From positions 1 through 41,390 of the forward strand of contig JAAYOH010000008.1 of the NCBI GenBank assembly GCA_012520375.1: 41,390 nucleotides of DNA, in the 5' to 3' direction. This stretch comes from Clostridiales bacterium. Its GTDB lineage: Bacteria; Bacillota; Clostridia; Christensenellales; Aristaeellaceae. Below the pieces are notes generated by a model. The model had not been told where the DNA came from. It saw only the letters and a list, made by a program, of their open reading frames with translations, and made no database searches. This document shows, piece by piece, positions 7,624 to 17,856 of the stretch; position 1 is the first letter of the stretch; each line of letters begins with the position of its first letter. The translations under genes were made by a program, and so were the position numbers.

Positions 7624-8780
7624 TCCTTCTCCAGATGGGCTGCGATGCGGGTTGCCACCTGCGCGGCGGCACGGCCCGATTCATCTGTCCCGAAAAAGTC
7701 CAGCACCGCCCGGCTGTTTGCCCGGGCTTTTTCTTCGTCCATGTCCAGCAGGAAGGATTCCAGCCCCGCTTGATCCGAAGCGGCCCAGTAGGGGGAATCG
7801 CTTATCTTAAAGTATAGTTTTCGGTCCAGCTCCTGGTATTGCTGGAGATCCGGCTGGAACAGCACCACGGGCTTGCCGGTGAGGGGGAAATCGCAGGCGC
7901 AGGAGGAGTAGTCGGTCATGAGCAGGTCGGCGACGATCATCAGGTCACGCATGTCCTCGTAGCCGCTCACGTCCAGGATCCGAGGATCCGACTGGTAGCC
8001 GGTGAGCCCGGACACGGTGGAATGGGCCCGAAGGAGCAGCCGCCAGGGGCGTCCCTCTTTTTGTTCCAAAAGATCCAGCACCCGCACAAAATCCAGGGCA
8101 CCGATGTCCTGCTTTTCCTTGGTGTGGCCCAGGTGCTCCCGCATGGTGGGGGCGTACAGGGCCACGCCCCAAGCCATTTCCAGGCCCAGGCGCTGGCGCA
8201 GTTTCTCCGGTTCCCCGGGAAGGGGCGCCATCAGGCGGTCGTTGCGGGGGGAGCCTACCCGCAGCAGTTCCCCCTCGTACCGGAAAGCGGTGCGGAAAAA
8301 CATCTCTCCCTGGTCCGAGCCGATGACCGCAAGGTCCATGGCGTCCACGTCGGGGAGGCCGTGCTTCCCCGAATTGTGCAGGCATACCTTGAACATCCGA
8401 TCCCCGTGCCAGGTCTGTACGTACAACTGCCCTTTGCGCTTGACCGCATAATGGGGCATCAAGCCGTTCAACACCCAGGCTCCGGCGGTGGCCATGTGCC
8501 ACACCGCCGTCAGGGAATGGGCGCGCACCGGCTTGACGCGGTCCGGCATATCTTGTCGCTCTTTTTCAGGCCGGGTAAACAGCCATACCGGGGTGATGTG
8601 GGGAGAGATTTCAAGCAACGCGTCGCACACCGCCCTGGGGTTGTCCGAATAGGCGTGTCCGCCAAAGCTGTCAAATACCACCTTGCGCCCGTCCATGGGC
8701 CACAGTTTGCCGATAAGGGCCATGATAACCCTGTACAGCCGATTGCGCAGCCGAAGAACCTTTTTCCGGATCCCTTTCAT
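7620..8780 (-). CDS. CDP-glycerol glycerophosphotransferase (TagB/TagF family)
   Basis: 386 residues, almost entirely one Glyphos_transf domain. Visible conserved parts are YVQTWHGDRMFK (about 120-131), VGSPRND, LYAPTMREH, and LLMTDYSS towards the C-terminus; the HG and the TDYSS loop bind the donor in TagF structures. It would transfer glycerol phosphate from CDP-glycerol to a membrane-bound glycan at the cytoplasmic face. The length fits a primase-type TagB or a short polymerase better than the roughly 740-residue TagF. Basic residues crowd the N-terminus, which may help membrane binding. It shares its TAA stop bases with tagD and lies 69 bp downstream of the PRPP synthetase gene, across a hairpin. 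Confidence 0.9.
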   Translation of the reverse strand: MKGIRKKVLRLRNRLYRVIMALIGKLWPMDGRKVVFDSFGGHAYSDNPRAVCDALLEISPHITPVWLFTRPEKERQDMPDRVKPVRAHSLTAVWHMATAGAWVLNGLMPHYAVKRKGQLYVQTWHGDRMFKVCLHNSGKHGLPDVDAMDLAVIGSDQGEMFFRTAFRYEGELLRVGSPRNDRLMAPLPGEPEKLRQRLGLEMAWGVALYAPTMREHLGHTKEKQDIGALDFVRVLDLLEQKEGRPWRLLLRAHSTVSGLTGYQSDPRILDVSGYEDMRDLMIVADLLMTDYSSCACDFPLTGKPVVLFQPDLQQYQELDRKLYFKISDSPYWAASDQAGLESFLLDMDEEKARANSRAVLDFFGTDESGRAAAQVATRIAAHLEKD

Positions 8781-8800
8781 TGCACGTTCCCCCTTGAATT

Positions 8801-8830
8801 CAGGGGACGAGCCCCATAGCCCGTCCCCTG
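8801..8830 (-). terminator. Hairpin downstream of the PRPP synthetase gene
   Basis: A perfect 9-bp inverted repeat, CAGGGGACG (8801-8809) and CGTCCCCTG (8822-8830), lies between the PRPP synthetase stop and the TagF-like start. No U-run follows on the minus strand, so it may be a weak terminator or an RNA-stabilising hairpin. Confidence 0.5.
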
Positions 8831-8849
8831 CATTTTGCCGTTGTGTGGC

Positions 8850-9857
8850 CTAGGAATTGGCCATATCCAACCCGGCCTGGACGATGTTCTCCGGCAGCGC
8901 GGTGAACATGTCGTTGATGGACTGGCTGTTGTAGTAGCGGATGATGGTCTCCGCGAACATGGGCGCCACCGAGATCGTCTTGAACTTCTCCTGCCCCACG
9001 ATGTTGGGGTTGAAGATGGTGTCCGTGGACAACACCGTGTCGATGGGGCTGCTGTTGATCAGCTCTACCCCCTGCTTGGAAACGATGTTGTGGCTGAGCA
9101 TGGCGCGGACGCTGCGGGCGCCCCGCTTCTTCAGGGCGTGGGCCACGTTGACCAGGGTGCCGCCCGAAGTGGTGAAATCGTCGGTGATCAGGCAATCCTT
9201 GCCGTCCACGTGCCCCAGCACTTCCAGGATCTGGGCGTTCTCGCTGTGGTCGAAACGCTGCTTGTCGCCGATGGCCAGGGGAAGGTTCAGCCAGGCGGCG
9301 AACTTGCGGGCCTGCTTGGTGAAGCCCGCGTCGGGGGAAACGATGACCGCATTGCTCAGGTCGTACCTCCGCTTGGCCATCTCACACAGCATGGGCATGG
9401 CATACAGGTGATCCATGGGGTTCTTGAAAAAGCCCTGGACCTGGGGCGAGTGCAGGTCCATGGTGATAAAGCGGTCGCAGCCAGCCAGTTCCATGGATTC
9501 CGCGCACACCCGGGCCCGGATGGATACCCGGGGCTCATCTTTTTTGTCGCCCTTGGCGTAGCCGAAGTAGGGCATCACCAGGGTGACGGACAGTGCATTG
9601 GAGCGCTTCAGGGCGTCCACGAAGAAGAGGATCTCCACGAACTCGTCGTTGGGATTGGTGCCGATGGGCTGCACCAGGTAGACGTTCCGGTCCCGCACCG
9701 ATTCGTTGATCCGGACAAAGATGTTGCCGTCGGAAAACTTGATGACCTGGGACGAGCCCAGCTTGCGATACATGAAGCGGCACATCCTCTCCGCAAAGGT
9801 ATATCCGCCGCTTCCCGCAAACACCGCGATATTGGTTTCTTGAAACAACCGACCCAC
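8850..9857 (-). CDS. prs: Ribose-phosphate pyrophosphokinase (PRPP synthetase), divergent type
   Basis: About 335 residues. MPYFGYAKGD matches the conserved PYxxYAxxD region, DRFITMDLHSPQVQGFF the metal/ribose-phosphate region, and CLITDDFTTSGGTL is the PRPP-binding loop. The enzyme makes PRPP from ribose 5-phosphate and ATP for purine, pyrimidine, His, Trp and NAD synthesis. The PRPP loop reads DDFTTSGGT rather than the classical DDMIDTGGT, and the loop after YAKGDKK looks shorter than in classical Prs, nearer plant class II enzymes. The start is uncertain: GTG 9857 is only one base from GGAG, while TTG 9848 is 10 bases away and may be the true start. It follows VanW by about 23 bp. Confidence 0.9.
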   Translation of the reverse strand: MGRLFQETNIAVFAGSGGYTFAERMCRFMYRKLGSSQVIKFSDGNIFVRINESVRDRNVYLVQPIGTNPNDEFVEILFFVDALKRSNALSVTLVMPYFGYAKGDKKDEPRVSIRARVCAESMELAGCDRFITMDLHSPQVQGFFKNPMDHLYAMPMLCEMAKRRYDLSNAVIVSPDAGFTKQARKFAAWLNLPLAIGDKQRFDHSENAQILEVLGHVDGKDCLITDDFTTSGGTLVNVAHALKKRGARSVRAMLSHNIVSKQGVELINSSPIDTVLSTDTIFNPNIVGQEKFKTISVAPMFAETIIRYYNSQSINDMFTALPENIVQAGLDMANS

Positions 9858-9880
9858 GCTCCTTCCAAAACCCCATTCAA

Positions 9881-11323
9881 TTATTCAAACTCAAGCTCAA
9901 GCCCCGACTCCAGCGGCGAATGGACGCCGCGCCAGTAGACCGGCTGGGATGCGTAATATGTATCCACGTCGAAATCCTCCCGGGACACCTCCTGGCCCGT
10001 CTCCCGGTCGCAATAGACCCGGAAGGCCTGGCTCTTCATGCCCATTTTCCCCTCTGCTTTCAACACGGGAGGGTCGTCCGTGAAATACACATACTTGCCG
10101 CTGGTGTCATCTTCGAATTTCCGGGCCCCCGCCTCGTACACCGAGAGTACCCGGCTCTCGATCACGATGTCGTAGGGGCTGGGAGGGCCATACACCCAGA
10201 CCGTTGCGGTCCGGTCGGTGACGTTGGTGTACAGGTATACCGGGTATTCCAGGTTGTTGGTGAAGCAGAAGTCTTTGTTTTCAAACACGGCGGCGTCCAG
10301 GCTGGGCTCGCAGTAGTCCACCGTCATGCTGTGACTGCCCCGGACCACCGCGTCCAAATCGGCATAGAGGATGGCGCCGTACAAGGTGCTGGAAGCCTGG
10401 CAAGCACCTCCGCCGTAGCCTGTAACCACGGTATTGCCATCGTATTCCGGGGACTCCGCGAAGCCGTTGGCCTTGGTCCGCTTGCCCACCAGGGTGTTGA
10501 AGGAGACGATCTCCCCGGGCAGCACCCGCAGCCCGTTGAAGGGGCGCAGAGACCGCGCCACGTTTTTGGTTCGCCTGGAGTTGCTGTTGGCCAGGCTCGT
10601 GCTGTATTTCGCGATGAGCACGGTATTTTCCTGCAATTCCTGGGTGGTATATTCGGGTTCCACCACATGGGGCACCAGTTCGATCACGGTGGAGGTGCCG
10701 CTTAAGATGTTGCTGTTCAGCACCTCTTTGATCTCGTCCACGGAAAGGGACAAGCCGGTGTAGGACTGGCTGAACTCAAAGACGCGATCCTCCAGCACGG
10801 TGACCTCGGCATTGACGGGGGCCCGGTCGACGTGGGCTTTGATGTCCTGGATGAAGGCGGTCAATTTGCGATCGTTATAGAGGATATCTTTTCGGTAGTT
10901 GACGGGCTCTTTTTTCAGCTGGGCGGCTTGCTCCCGCTTTTCCCGGTCGGTGCCGGTGTGCCCAAAATTCCAGGCAAGGTCGATCTCGGCGGACAGGTCC
11001 AGCCGGGCGTCAAAATCCCCCGGGGTGAAGGTCCACTGCATATCCCCGTAAACCAGGGTATACACGTTCTGGTAGATGCATTGATGGATGCGGTCCGCCA
11101 CCTGCTGCGCGCCTTCTTCATAGGTCAGCCCGGCCAGGGGGATGTCCTGGACGTATACGCCCTCGCAGAACACGTCTTGGGCGGGGGTAGGGCTTTTGAG
11201 GCGGATGAACAGGATGACGACAAGAACAACGATCGCCACCACTGCTGCCATCTTGAGCATATCCATAAGGCTTGCAGCAAACTTTTTTTCCCTTTGCTGC
11301 TTTTGCCGAGCACGGTTTGACAT
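9881..11323 (-). CDS. VanW family protein with PG4-type repeats, membrane-anchored
   Basis: About 480 residues. A basic N-terminus is followed by one hydrophobic segment (about residues 24-43), so the bulk should be extracytoplasmic. The middle resembles the G5-linker/PG4 region that precedes VanW domains. The VanW domain follows, with FNTLVGKRTKANGF and GGGACQASSTLYGAIL, its best conserved stretch. VanW proteins occur with vancomycin-resistance clusters and broadly in Clostridia; a peptidoglycan-binding or cell-wall role is assumed but unproven. The ATG chosen begins MSNRARQ; the open frame extends 17 codons upstream without a better ribosome site. A promoter lies just upstream. Confidence 0.88.
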   Translation of the reverse strand: MSNRARQKQQREKKFAASLMDMLKMAAVVAIVVLVVILFIRLKSPTPAQDVFCEGVYVQDIPLAGLTYEEGAQQVADRIHQCIYQNVYTLVYGDMQWTFTPGDFDARLDLSAEIDLAWNFGHTGTDREKREQAAQLKKEPVNYRKDILYNDRKLTAFIQDIKAHVDRAPVNAEVTVLEDRVFEFSQSYTGLSLSVDEIKEVLNSNILSGTSTVIELVPHVVEPEYTTQELQENTVLIAKYSTSLANSNSRRTKNVARSLRPFNGLRVLPGEIVSFNTLVGKRTKANGFAESPEYDGNTVVTGYGGGACQASSTLYGAILYADLDAVVRGSHSMTVDYCEPSLDAAVFENKDFCFTNNLEYPVYLYTNVTDRTATVWVYGPPSPYDIVIESRVLSVYEAGARKFEDDTSGKYVYFTDDPPVLKAEGKMGMKSQAFRVYCDRETGQEVSREDFDVDTYYASQPVYWRGVHSPLESGLELEFE

Positions 11324-11350
11324 AGTTGAAGAGGTCCCTCCCTGTCTCTC

Positions 11351-11359
11351 ATTATACCA
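11351..11359 (-). promoter_or_regulatory. Extended -10 promoter for the VanW gene
   Basis: TGGTATAAT on the minus strand is a perfect -10 with the extended TGn element. The -35 region is poor. It lies about 28 bases before the ATG. Confidence 0.55.
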
Positions 11360-11406
11360 CAAAGCCCGGCGCAAACATAGGGGATTAGGCTATTATCCTG
11401 ATAATT

Positions 11407-12492
11407 CTATGGTCGGTCCCGGACCGTCTGGCCTTCCGGGAGGCGGCAGGAGGGCTGGGCGTTCAGGCTGAGGGTTGCTGTCTCTCCCGCCATCAGCCGG
11501 AAAAAGGCGGCGGAGGCGATCATTTCCGCATTGTCGGTACACAGGCGGGGCGGGGGCATGCGCACGTCCAGGCCCTTGGCTCCTGCGACCCGGGCCAGTT
11601 CCCGGCGCAGCAGGCGGTTGGAGGCCACGCCCCCCGCCAGGGCGATGGTGTGCATGCCGTGGTCCAGCGCCGCGGCCACCGCCTTGTCCACCAGGGCATC
11701 CACCACGGCCCGGCGGAAGGAAGCGGCGAAGTCGGCGGCCCGTACGGCCTCGCCGCTCTGGCGCAGGTTGTGGGCGGCGTTCACCACCGCGGTTTTGAGC
11801 CCCGAGAAGGAGTAGTCGTAGCGCCCCTGGGTCCTGATCCGGGGGAAGGCGTAGGCATATTCGTCCCCTTCCTCCGCCAGCTTGTCCAGCAAAGGCCCTC
11901 CGGGATAGGGGAGACCCAGCACCCGCGCAACCTTGTCGAAGGCCTCACCCGCCGCATCGTCCGTGGTCTGGCCCAGCAGGGTGTAATGGCCGTAGCGCTC
12001 CACCTGAACGATGTGGCTGTGGCCGCCGGAGACCACCAGACAACAGAAGGGAGGCGCGAGGTCCGGGCAGGCCAGGTAGTTGGCGCTGACATGGCCTTCG
12101 ATGTGGTGTACCGGGACGAGGGGCTTGCCCAGGGCCCAGGCCAGGGCCTTGGCATAGCTGACCCCGGTGAGCAGCGCCCCCACCAGCCCGGGCCCGTAGG
12201 TCACGGCGATGGCGTCCGGGTCGGCAAAGCCCATGCCCGCCTCCTTCAGGGTCTGCTCCACCACGGGGCACAGGGCTTCCACGTGCATCCGGGAGGCGAT
12301 TTCGGGTACCACTCCGCCGTACAAGGCGTGCATGTCGATCTGAGAAGCCACGGCGGCGGCGAGGGTACGCCGCCCGTCCTCCACGATGGCGCAGGCCGTC
12401 TCGTCGCAGGAGGTTTCGATGGCCAGGATGCGGGCATGACCGGCTTCCATCAGGGCTTTTTTTTGTGCCAGGGAACGATCCAAGTAGTTCAT
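11407..12492 (-). CDS. tsaD: tRNA N6-adenosine threonylcarbamoyltransferase TsaD
   Basis: 361 residues. The N-terminal ETSCDETA, ASRMH and HxxxH metal motif (His130 and His134 in HHIEGH), then VVSGGHSH and GGVASN, are the classic Kae1/TsaD signatures of the ASKHA fold. TsaD works with TsaB and TsaE to transfer threonylcarbamoyl to A37 of ANN-decoding tRNAs. AAGGA precedes the ATG by 3-4 bases. Its start overlaps the stop of the TIGR01906 gene by 4 bp, so it is the last gene of the secA-prfB operon. The N-terminus has about 20 extra residues before RILAIETSCDE; a start closer to that motif is possible. tsaB and tsaE are not in the window. Confidence 0.96.
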   Translation of the reverse strand: MNYLDRSLAQKKALMEAGHARILAIETSCDETACAIVEDGRRTLAAAVASQIDMHALYGGVVPEIASRMHVEALCPVVEQTLKEAGMGFADPDAIAVTYGPGLVGALLTGVSYAKALAWALGKPLVPVHHIEGHVSANYLACPDLAPPFCCLVVSGGHSHIVQVERYGHYTLLGQTTDDAAGEAFDKVARVLGLPYPGGPLLDKLAEEGDEYAYAFPRIRTQGRYDYSFSGLKTAVVNAAHNLRQSGEAVRAADFAASFRRAVVDALVDKAVAAALDHGMHTIALAGGVASNRLLRRELARVAGAKGLDVRMPPPRLCTDNAEMIASAAFFRLMAGETATLSLNAQPSCRLPEGQTVRDRP

Positions 12493-13184
12493 GGGTCCTT
12501 CTTTCTATACATTGGCCGTTTTTTTGGGCGTCTTTTTTGCAGCAGCAACCCCGTCGTCAGGGCCAGCAGAGGCCACAGGGCGGACAGCAAGGCGAAGCGC
12601 CCCGCCAGCGCCTCAAAAAAAGGCTGGGGCATCAGGCGGATGATCAGGTCGGCAGTGGGATCCATCAGCCAGAGCTCGTTGGCAAACAGGAGGCGATGGA
12701 AGAGGAGAAAGGCCCCTGCAAAGTCCCAAGATATCCCCAGGATGAGGAGGGCGGACAGGCCCAAAAACAGGGCGGCGCCCCGGACCAGGGCGGGGGGCCA
12801 GGGGGAAGGGGATGCCCTGCTCCAGAGAAAAAGGAGCAAAAACGAGCACCCCAGGAGGATGACCACCCTTTTCAGCAGGGCGAAGAGGTGGGCTACGTCC
12901 CCCATGTGGGCGATCTCTTTCTCGTTGAACACCGGCTGCAACCGGTCGTACACGTGGTCCCGGTACGTCAGGTGTCCCGTGTCCCCGCTGGTCAGGCACT
13001 TTGTCAGGGCCCGGGCGGCCCTTTCCACGCCTTCGGGGCGCAAACCGGTGGCCAGGGATGCCTGCTGCCTTTTGTACAGCCTCAGGTGCAGCCCCGTGTC
13101 CGCACCCACCCGGTACAGGGAAGAAAGGGATAACAGGAAAAGGGCCAGAAAGACGCAAGCGCTCTTACGCATCGTCCCGGGCAT
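12489..13184 (-). CDS. TIGR01906/DUF1461 membrane protein, Lit (lipoprotein intramolecular transacylase)-like
   Basis: 231 residues with four predicted membrane segments: near residues 8-26, 105-122, 132-152 and 197-216. The family's two characteristic outer-face segments are present: FNEKEIAHMGDV with His93, and LLFHRLLFANELWLMDPTADLIIR with His163. From memory, the Enterococcus and Bacillus Lit enzymes, which move an acyl chain on lipoproteins to give the lyso form, belong to this family and need two such histidines; that link is knowledge, not something the sequence proves. The ATG shares one base with the prfB stop (TAATG) and the stop overlaps tsaD by 4 bp. A second in-frame ATG stands at codon 5. 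Confidence 0.75.
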   Translation of the reverse strand: MPGTMRKSACVFLALFLLSLSSLYRVGADTGLHLRLYKRQQASLATGLRPEGVERAARALTKCLTSGDTGHLTYRDHVYDRLQPVFNEKEIAHMGDVAHLFALLKRVVILLGCSFLLLFLWSRASPSPWPPALVRGAALFLGLSALLILGISWDFAGAFLLFHRLLFANELWLMDPTADLIIRLMPQPFFEALAGRFALLSALWPLLALTTGLLLQKRRPKKRPMYRKKDP

Positions 13185-14281
13185 TACAGCTTCTGCAGGT
13201 AGCTGGTGATAAAGCCTTCCAGGTCGCCGTCCATTACCCCGTCGATGTCCCCCATCTCATGGCCGGTGCGGTGGTCTTTCACCATGGTGTAGGGCTGGAA
13301 CACGTAGCTGCGGATCTGGCTGCCCCACTCGATCTTTTTCAATTCGCCCTTCACGTCGCTTATTTGCTCCTGCCGCTCCCTTTCGTGGAGCTCGGCAAGT
13401 TTGGCCCGCAGCATGCGCATGCAGGTTTCCCGGTTCTGGATCTGGCTGCGTTCGCTCTGGCACTGGACCACGATACCCGTGGGCAGGTGGGTCATGCGGA
13501 CGGCGGAGTCGGTACGGTTGACGTGCTGGCCGCCCTTGCCGCTGGAACGGTAGGTGTCGATGCGCAGGTCCTCGGTTTTGATCTCCATGGCGCCGTCGTC
13601 CTCGATGACCGGGGCCACGTCCAGGGAGGCGAAGGAGGTGTGCCGCCGGGCCGCCGAGTCGAAGGGGGAGATGCGCACCAGCCGGTGCACGCCCCGCTCG
13701 CTCTTCAGGAAGCCGTAGGCGTATTCGCCGGAGACCTCGAACTCTACCGACTTGATGCCGGCTTCGTCCCCCTCCAGCATATCCAGCTCTTTGACGGTAT
13801 AGCCCTTGCGCTCACAGTAGCGCACGTACATGCGGTAGAGCATACTGGCCCAGTCCTGGGCCTCGGTGCCCCCCGCACCGGCGTGCAGCGCCAGGATGCA
13901 GTCGGAGGCGTCGTGTTCCCCGGTCAGGAGGGTGGTCAGCTTCAGCTGTTCCAGTTCCTCCCGCATACTGGTCAGTTCCCCGGCGATCTCCGGGATCTGG
14001 CCCCGGTCCTCCAGCTCCTCCGCCAGCTCGATGAGCACCTCCAGGTCTTCGCTGCGCGCTTCCAGGTCCTCGAACTGGGCGATGCGCCGCTCCACGCCGT
14101 GGGCGCGCTGGTTTATCTTCTGGGCCCGCTCCATGTCGTCCCAGAAACCCGGGGAGGCCATGTCCTCCTGGTACTCGATCAATTGTTCCCGGAGATGGTC
14201 CACGTCCAGGGACACCCTGGTCTCGCGGAGCATCTCCACCACGGCGGCAAGATCCTGCCGGAAGCCCTCAGTTTCAATCAT
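13184..14281 (-). CDS. prfB: Peptide chain release factor 2
   Basis: 365 residues. The coiled N-terminal domain precedes the recognition motif SPF (205-207), which reads UAA/UGA, and the catalytic GGQ motif in SSGKGGQHVN (250-252). RF2 releases the finished peptide from the ribosome. In many bacteria prfB carries an in-frame UGA near codon 26 requiring +1 frameshifting; here codons 20-30 run through without a stop (…RVSLDVD…), so the autoregulatory frameshift is absent. AAAGGA stands about 10 bases before the ATG. It follows secA by 13 bp in the usual Bacillota secA-prfB order and abuts the TIGR01906 gene. Confidence 0.97.
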   Translation of the reverse strand: MIETEGFRQDLAAVVEMLRETRVSLDVDHLREQLIEYQEDMASPGFWDDMERAQKINQRAHGVERRIAQFEDLEARSEDLEVLIELAEELEDRGQIPEIAGELTSMREELEQLKLTTLLTGEHDASDCILALHAGAGGTEAQDWASMLYRMYVRYCERKGYTVKELDMLEGDEAGIKSVEFEVSGEYAYGFLKSERGVHRLVRISPFDSAARRHTSFASLDVAPVIEDDGAMEIKTEDLRIDTYRSSGKGGQHVNRTDSAVRMTHLPTGIVVQCQSERSQIQNRETCMRMLRAKLAELHERERQEQISDVKGELKKIEWGSQIRSYVFQPYTMVKDHRTGHEMGDIDGVMDGDLEGFITSYLQKL

Positions 14282-14294
14282 GATTCAACATCCT

Positions 14295-17030
<2,736 letters not shown>

Positions 17031-17062
17031 TGATGCGCCTCCATACATGTTTCCATGACACA

Positions 17063-17091
17063 ATTATACCATTTGCGCTCTGCATCGGCAA
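17063..17091 (-). promoter_or_regulatory. secA: Promoter for the secA-prfB-Lit-tsaD operon
   Basis: On the minus strand TTGCCG (17086-17091), a 17-base spacer and perfect TATAAT (17063-17068). The -35 box sits inside a small inverted repeat (17084-17099). Confidence 0.75.
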
Positions 17092-17099
17092 TAGCCGAT
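17084..17099. repeat. Inverted repeat over the secA -35 region
   Basis: ATCGGC, a four-base loop AATA, and GCCGAT. It lies just after the stop of the rRNA methyltransferase gene and covers the secA -35 box. It could be a weak terminator of the upstream operon or an operator; no U-run follows. Confidence 0.4.
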
Positions 17100-17103
17100 C
17101 CGT

Positions 17104-17856
17104 TCAGCGCGTCAATTCGTACATCAGGATGCCCGCCGCCACCGCGGCGTTCAGGGACTCGGCGCCTCCCCGCATGGGCAACCGGAGCCTGTGGGTAGCC
17201 CGGGCTTTGACGTCCAGGCTGGCGCCGTGGGCCTCGCTGCCGATGACCAGGACGAAGGCATCCCCCAGGGGCGCCCTTTGGTAGACGTCCTCTCCGTCCA
17301 GGGCGCTGACCGCTACCGCCATGCCCGAGGCCTTAAGGTCCTCCAGCCGCGCCCCCAGGTCCGGGACCTTTTCATAGGGCAGGCGAAAGCAGGAACCCAT
17401 GGAAGCCCGGATGACTTTGGGGTTTTCGGGGCCGGCACACCCAGCCCCCAACAGGATCCCGCCGAAACCGGCGGCGTCCGCGGTGCGCCAGATGGCGCCC
17501 ACATTGCCCGGGTCCTGCACCCCGTCCAGGGCCACGATGCGGGGGCCTGCAGGCGACCGGGGCGGGACCATGTCGAAGGCGCAACAGCTGCCTTGGGGCG
17601 TTTTGGTGGCGCACACCGACTCCAAGAGCGCCCGGGGCGCCCAATAAACCCGGGCCCCCGCCCGGGCCAGGGCTTCCGCCAGTTCCCGTTGGGGGAGCTC
17701 CTCTTCCAGCAGCGCGTAGCGCGGGGCCAGGCCGCAGGACAGGGCCTCCAGGATCATGACCCGGCCTTCCACCGCCATCAGATCCCCCGCGGCGCCCCGC
17801 CGAAGGGCGCGCAGCTGCTGTACCAGGGGGTTTTTCGCGCTGGTGATCCTATCCAT
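17104..17856 (-). CDS. TrmH/SpoU-family RNA 2'-O-methyltransferase
   Basis: 250 residues. An N-terminal substrate-binding domain (SAKNPLVQQLRALRR…) is followed by a SPOUT domain with motif 1 LDGVQDPGNVGAIWRTADAAG (its Asn and Arg are catalytic in the family), motif 2 VIGSEAHG and motif 3 LPMRGGAESLNAAVAAGI. It should methylate a ribose 2'-OH in 23S rRNA or tRNA using SAM; the layout is nearest to TsnR/RlmB-like enzymes. The exact target is unknown. It overlaps the upstream membrane-protein gene by 8 bp and is the last gene of the NUDIX operon. The ribosome site is only a GAGGG directly before the ATG, so coupling to the gene before may matter. Confidence 0.9.
   Translation of the reverse strand: MDRITSAKNPLVQQLRALRRGAAGDLMAVEGRVMILEALSCGLAPRYALLEEELPQRELAEALARAGARVYWAPRALLESVCATKTPQGSCCAFDMVPPRSPAGPRIVALDGVQDPGNVGAIWRTADAAGFGGILLGAGCAGPENPKVIRASMGSCFRLPYEKVPDLGARLEDLKASGMAVAVSALDGEDVYQRAPLGDAFVLVIGSEAHGASLDVKARATHRLRLPMRGGAESLNAAVAAGILMYELTR

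Noticed and set aside
12489-12492. Separate promoter for tsaD
   Set aside because: tsaD overlaps the preceding gene by 4 bp and no -10 box stands in front of it; operon transcription is enough.
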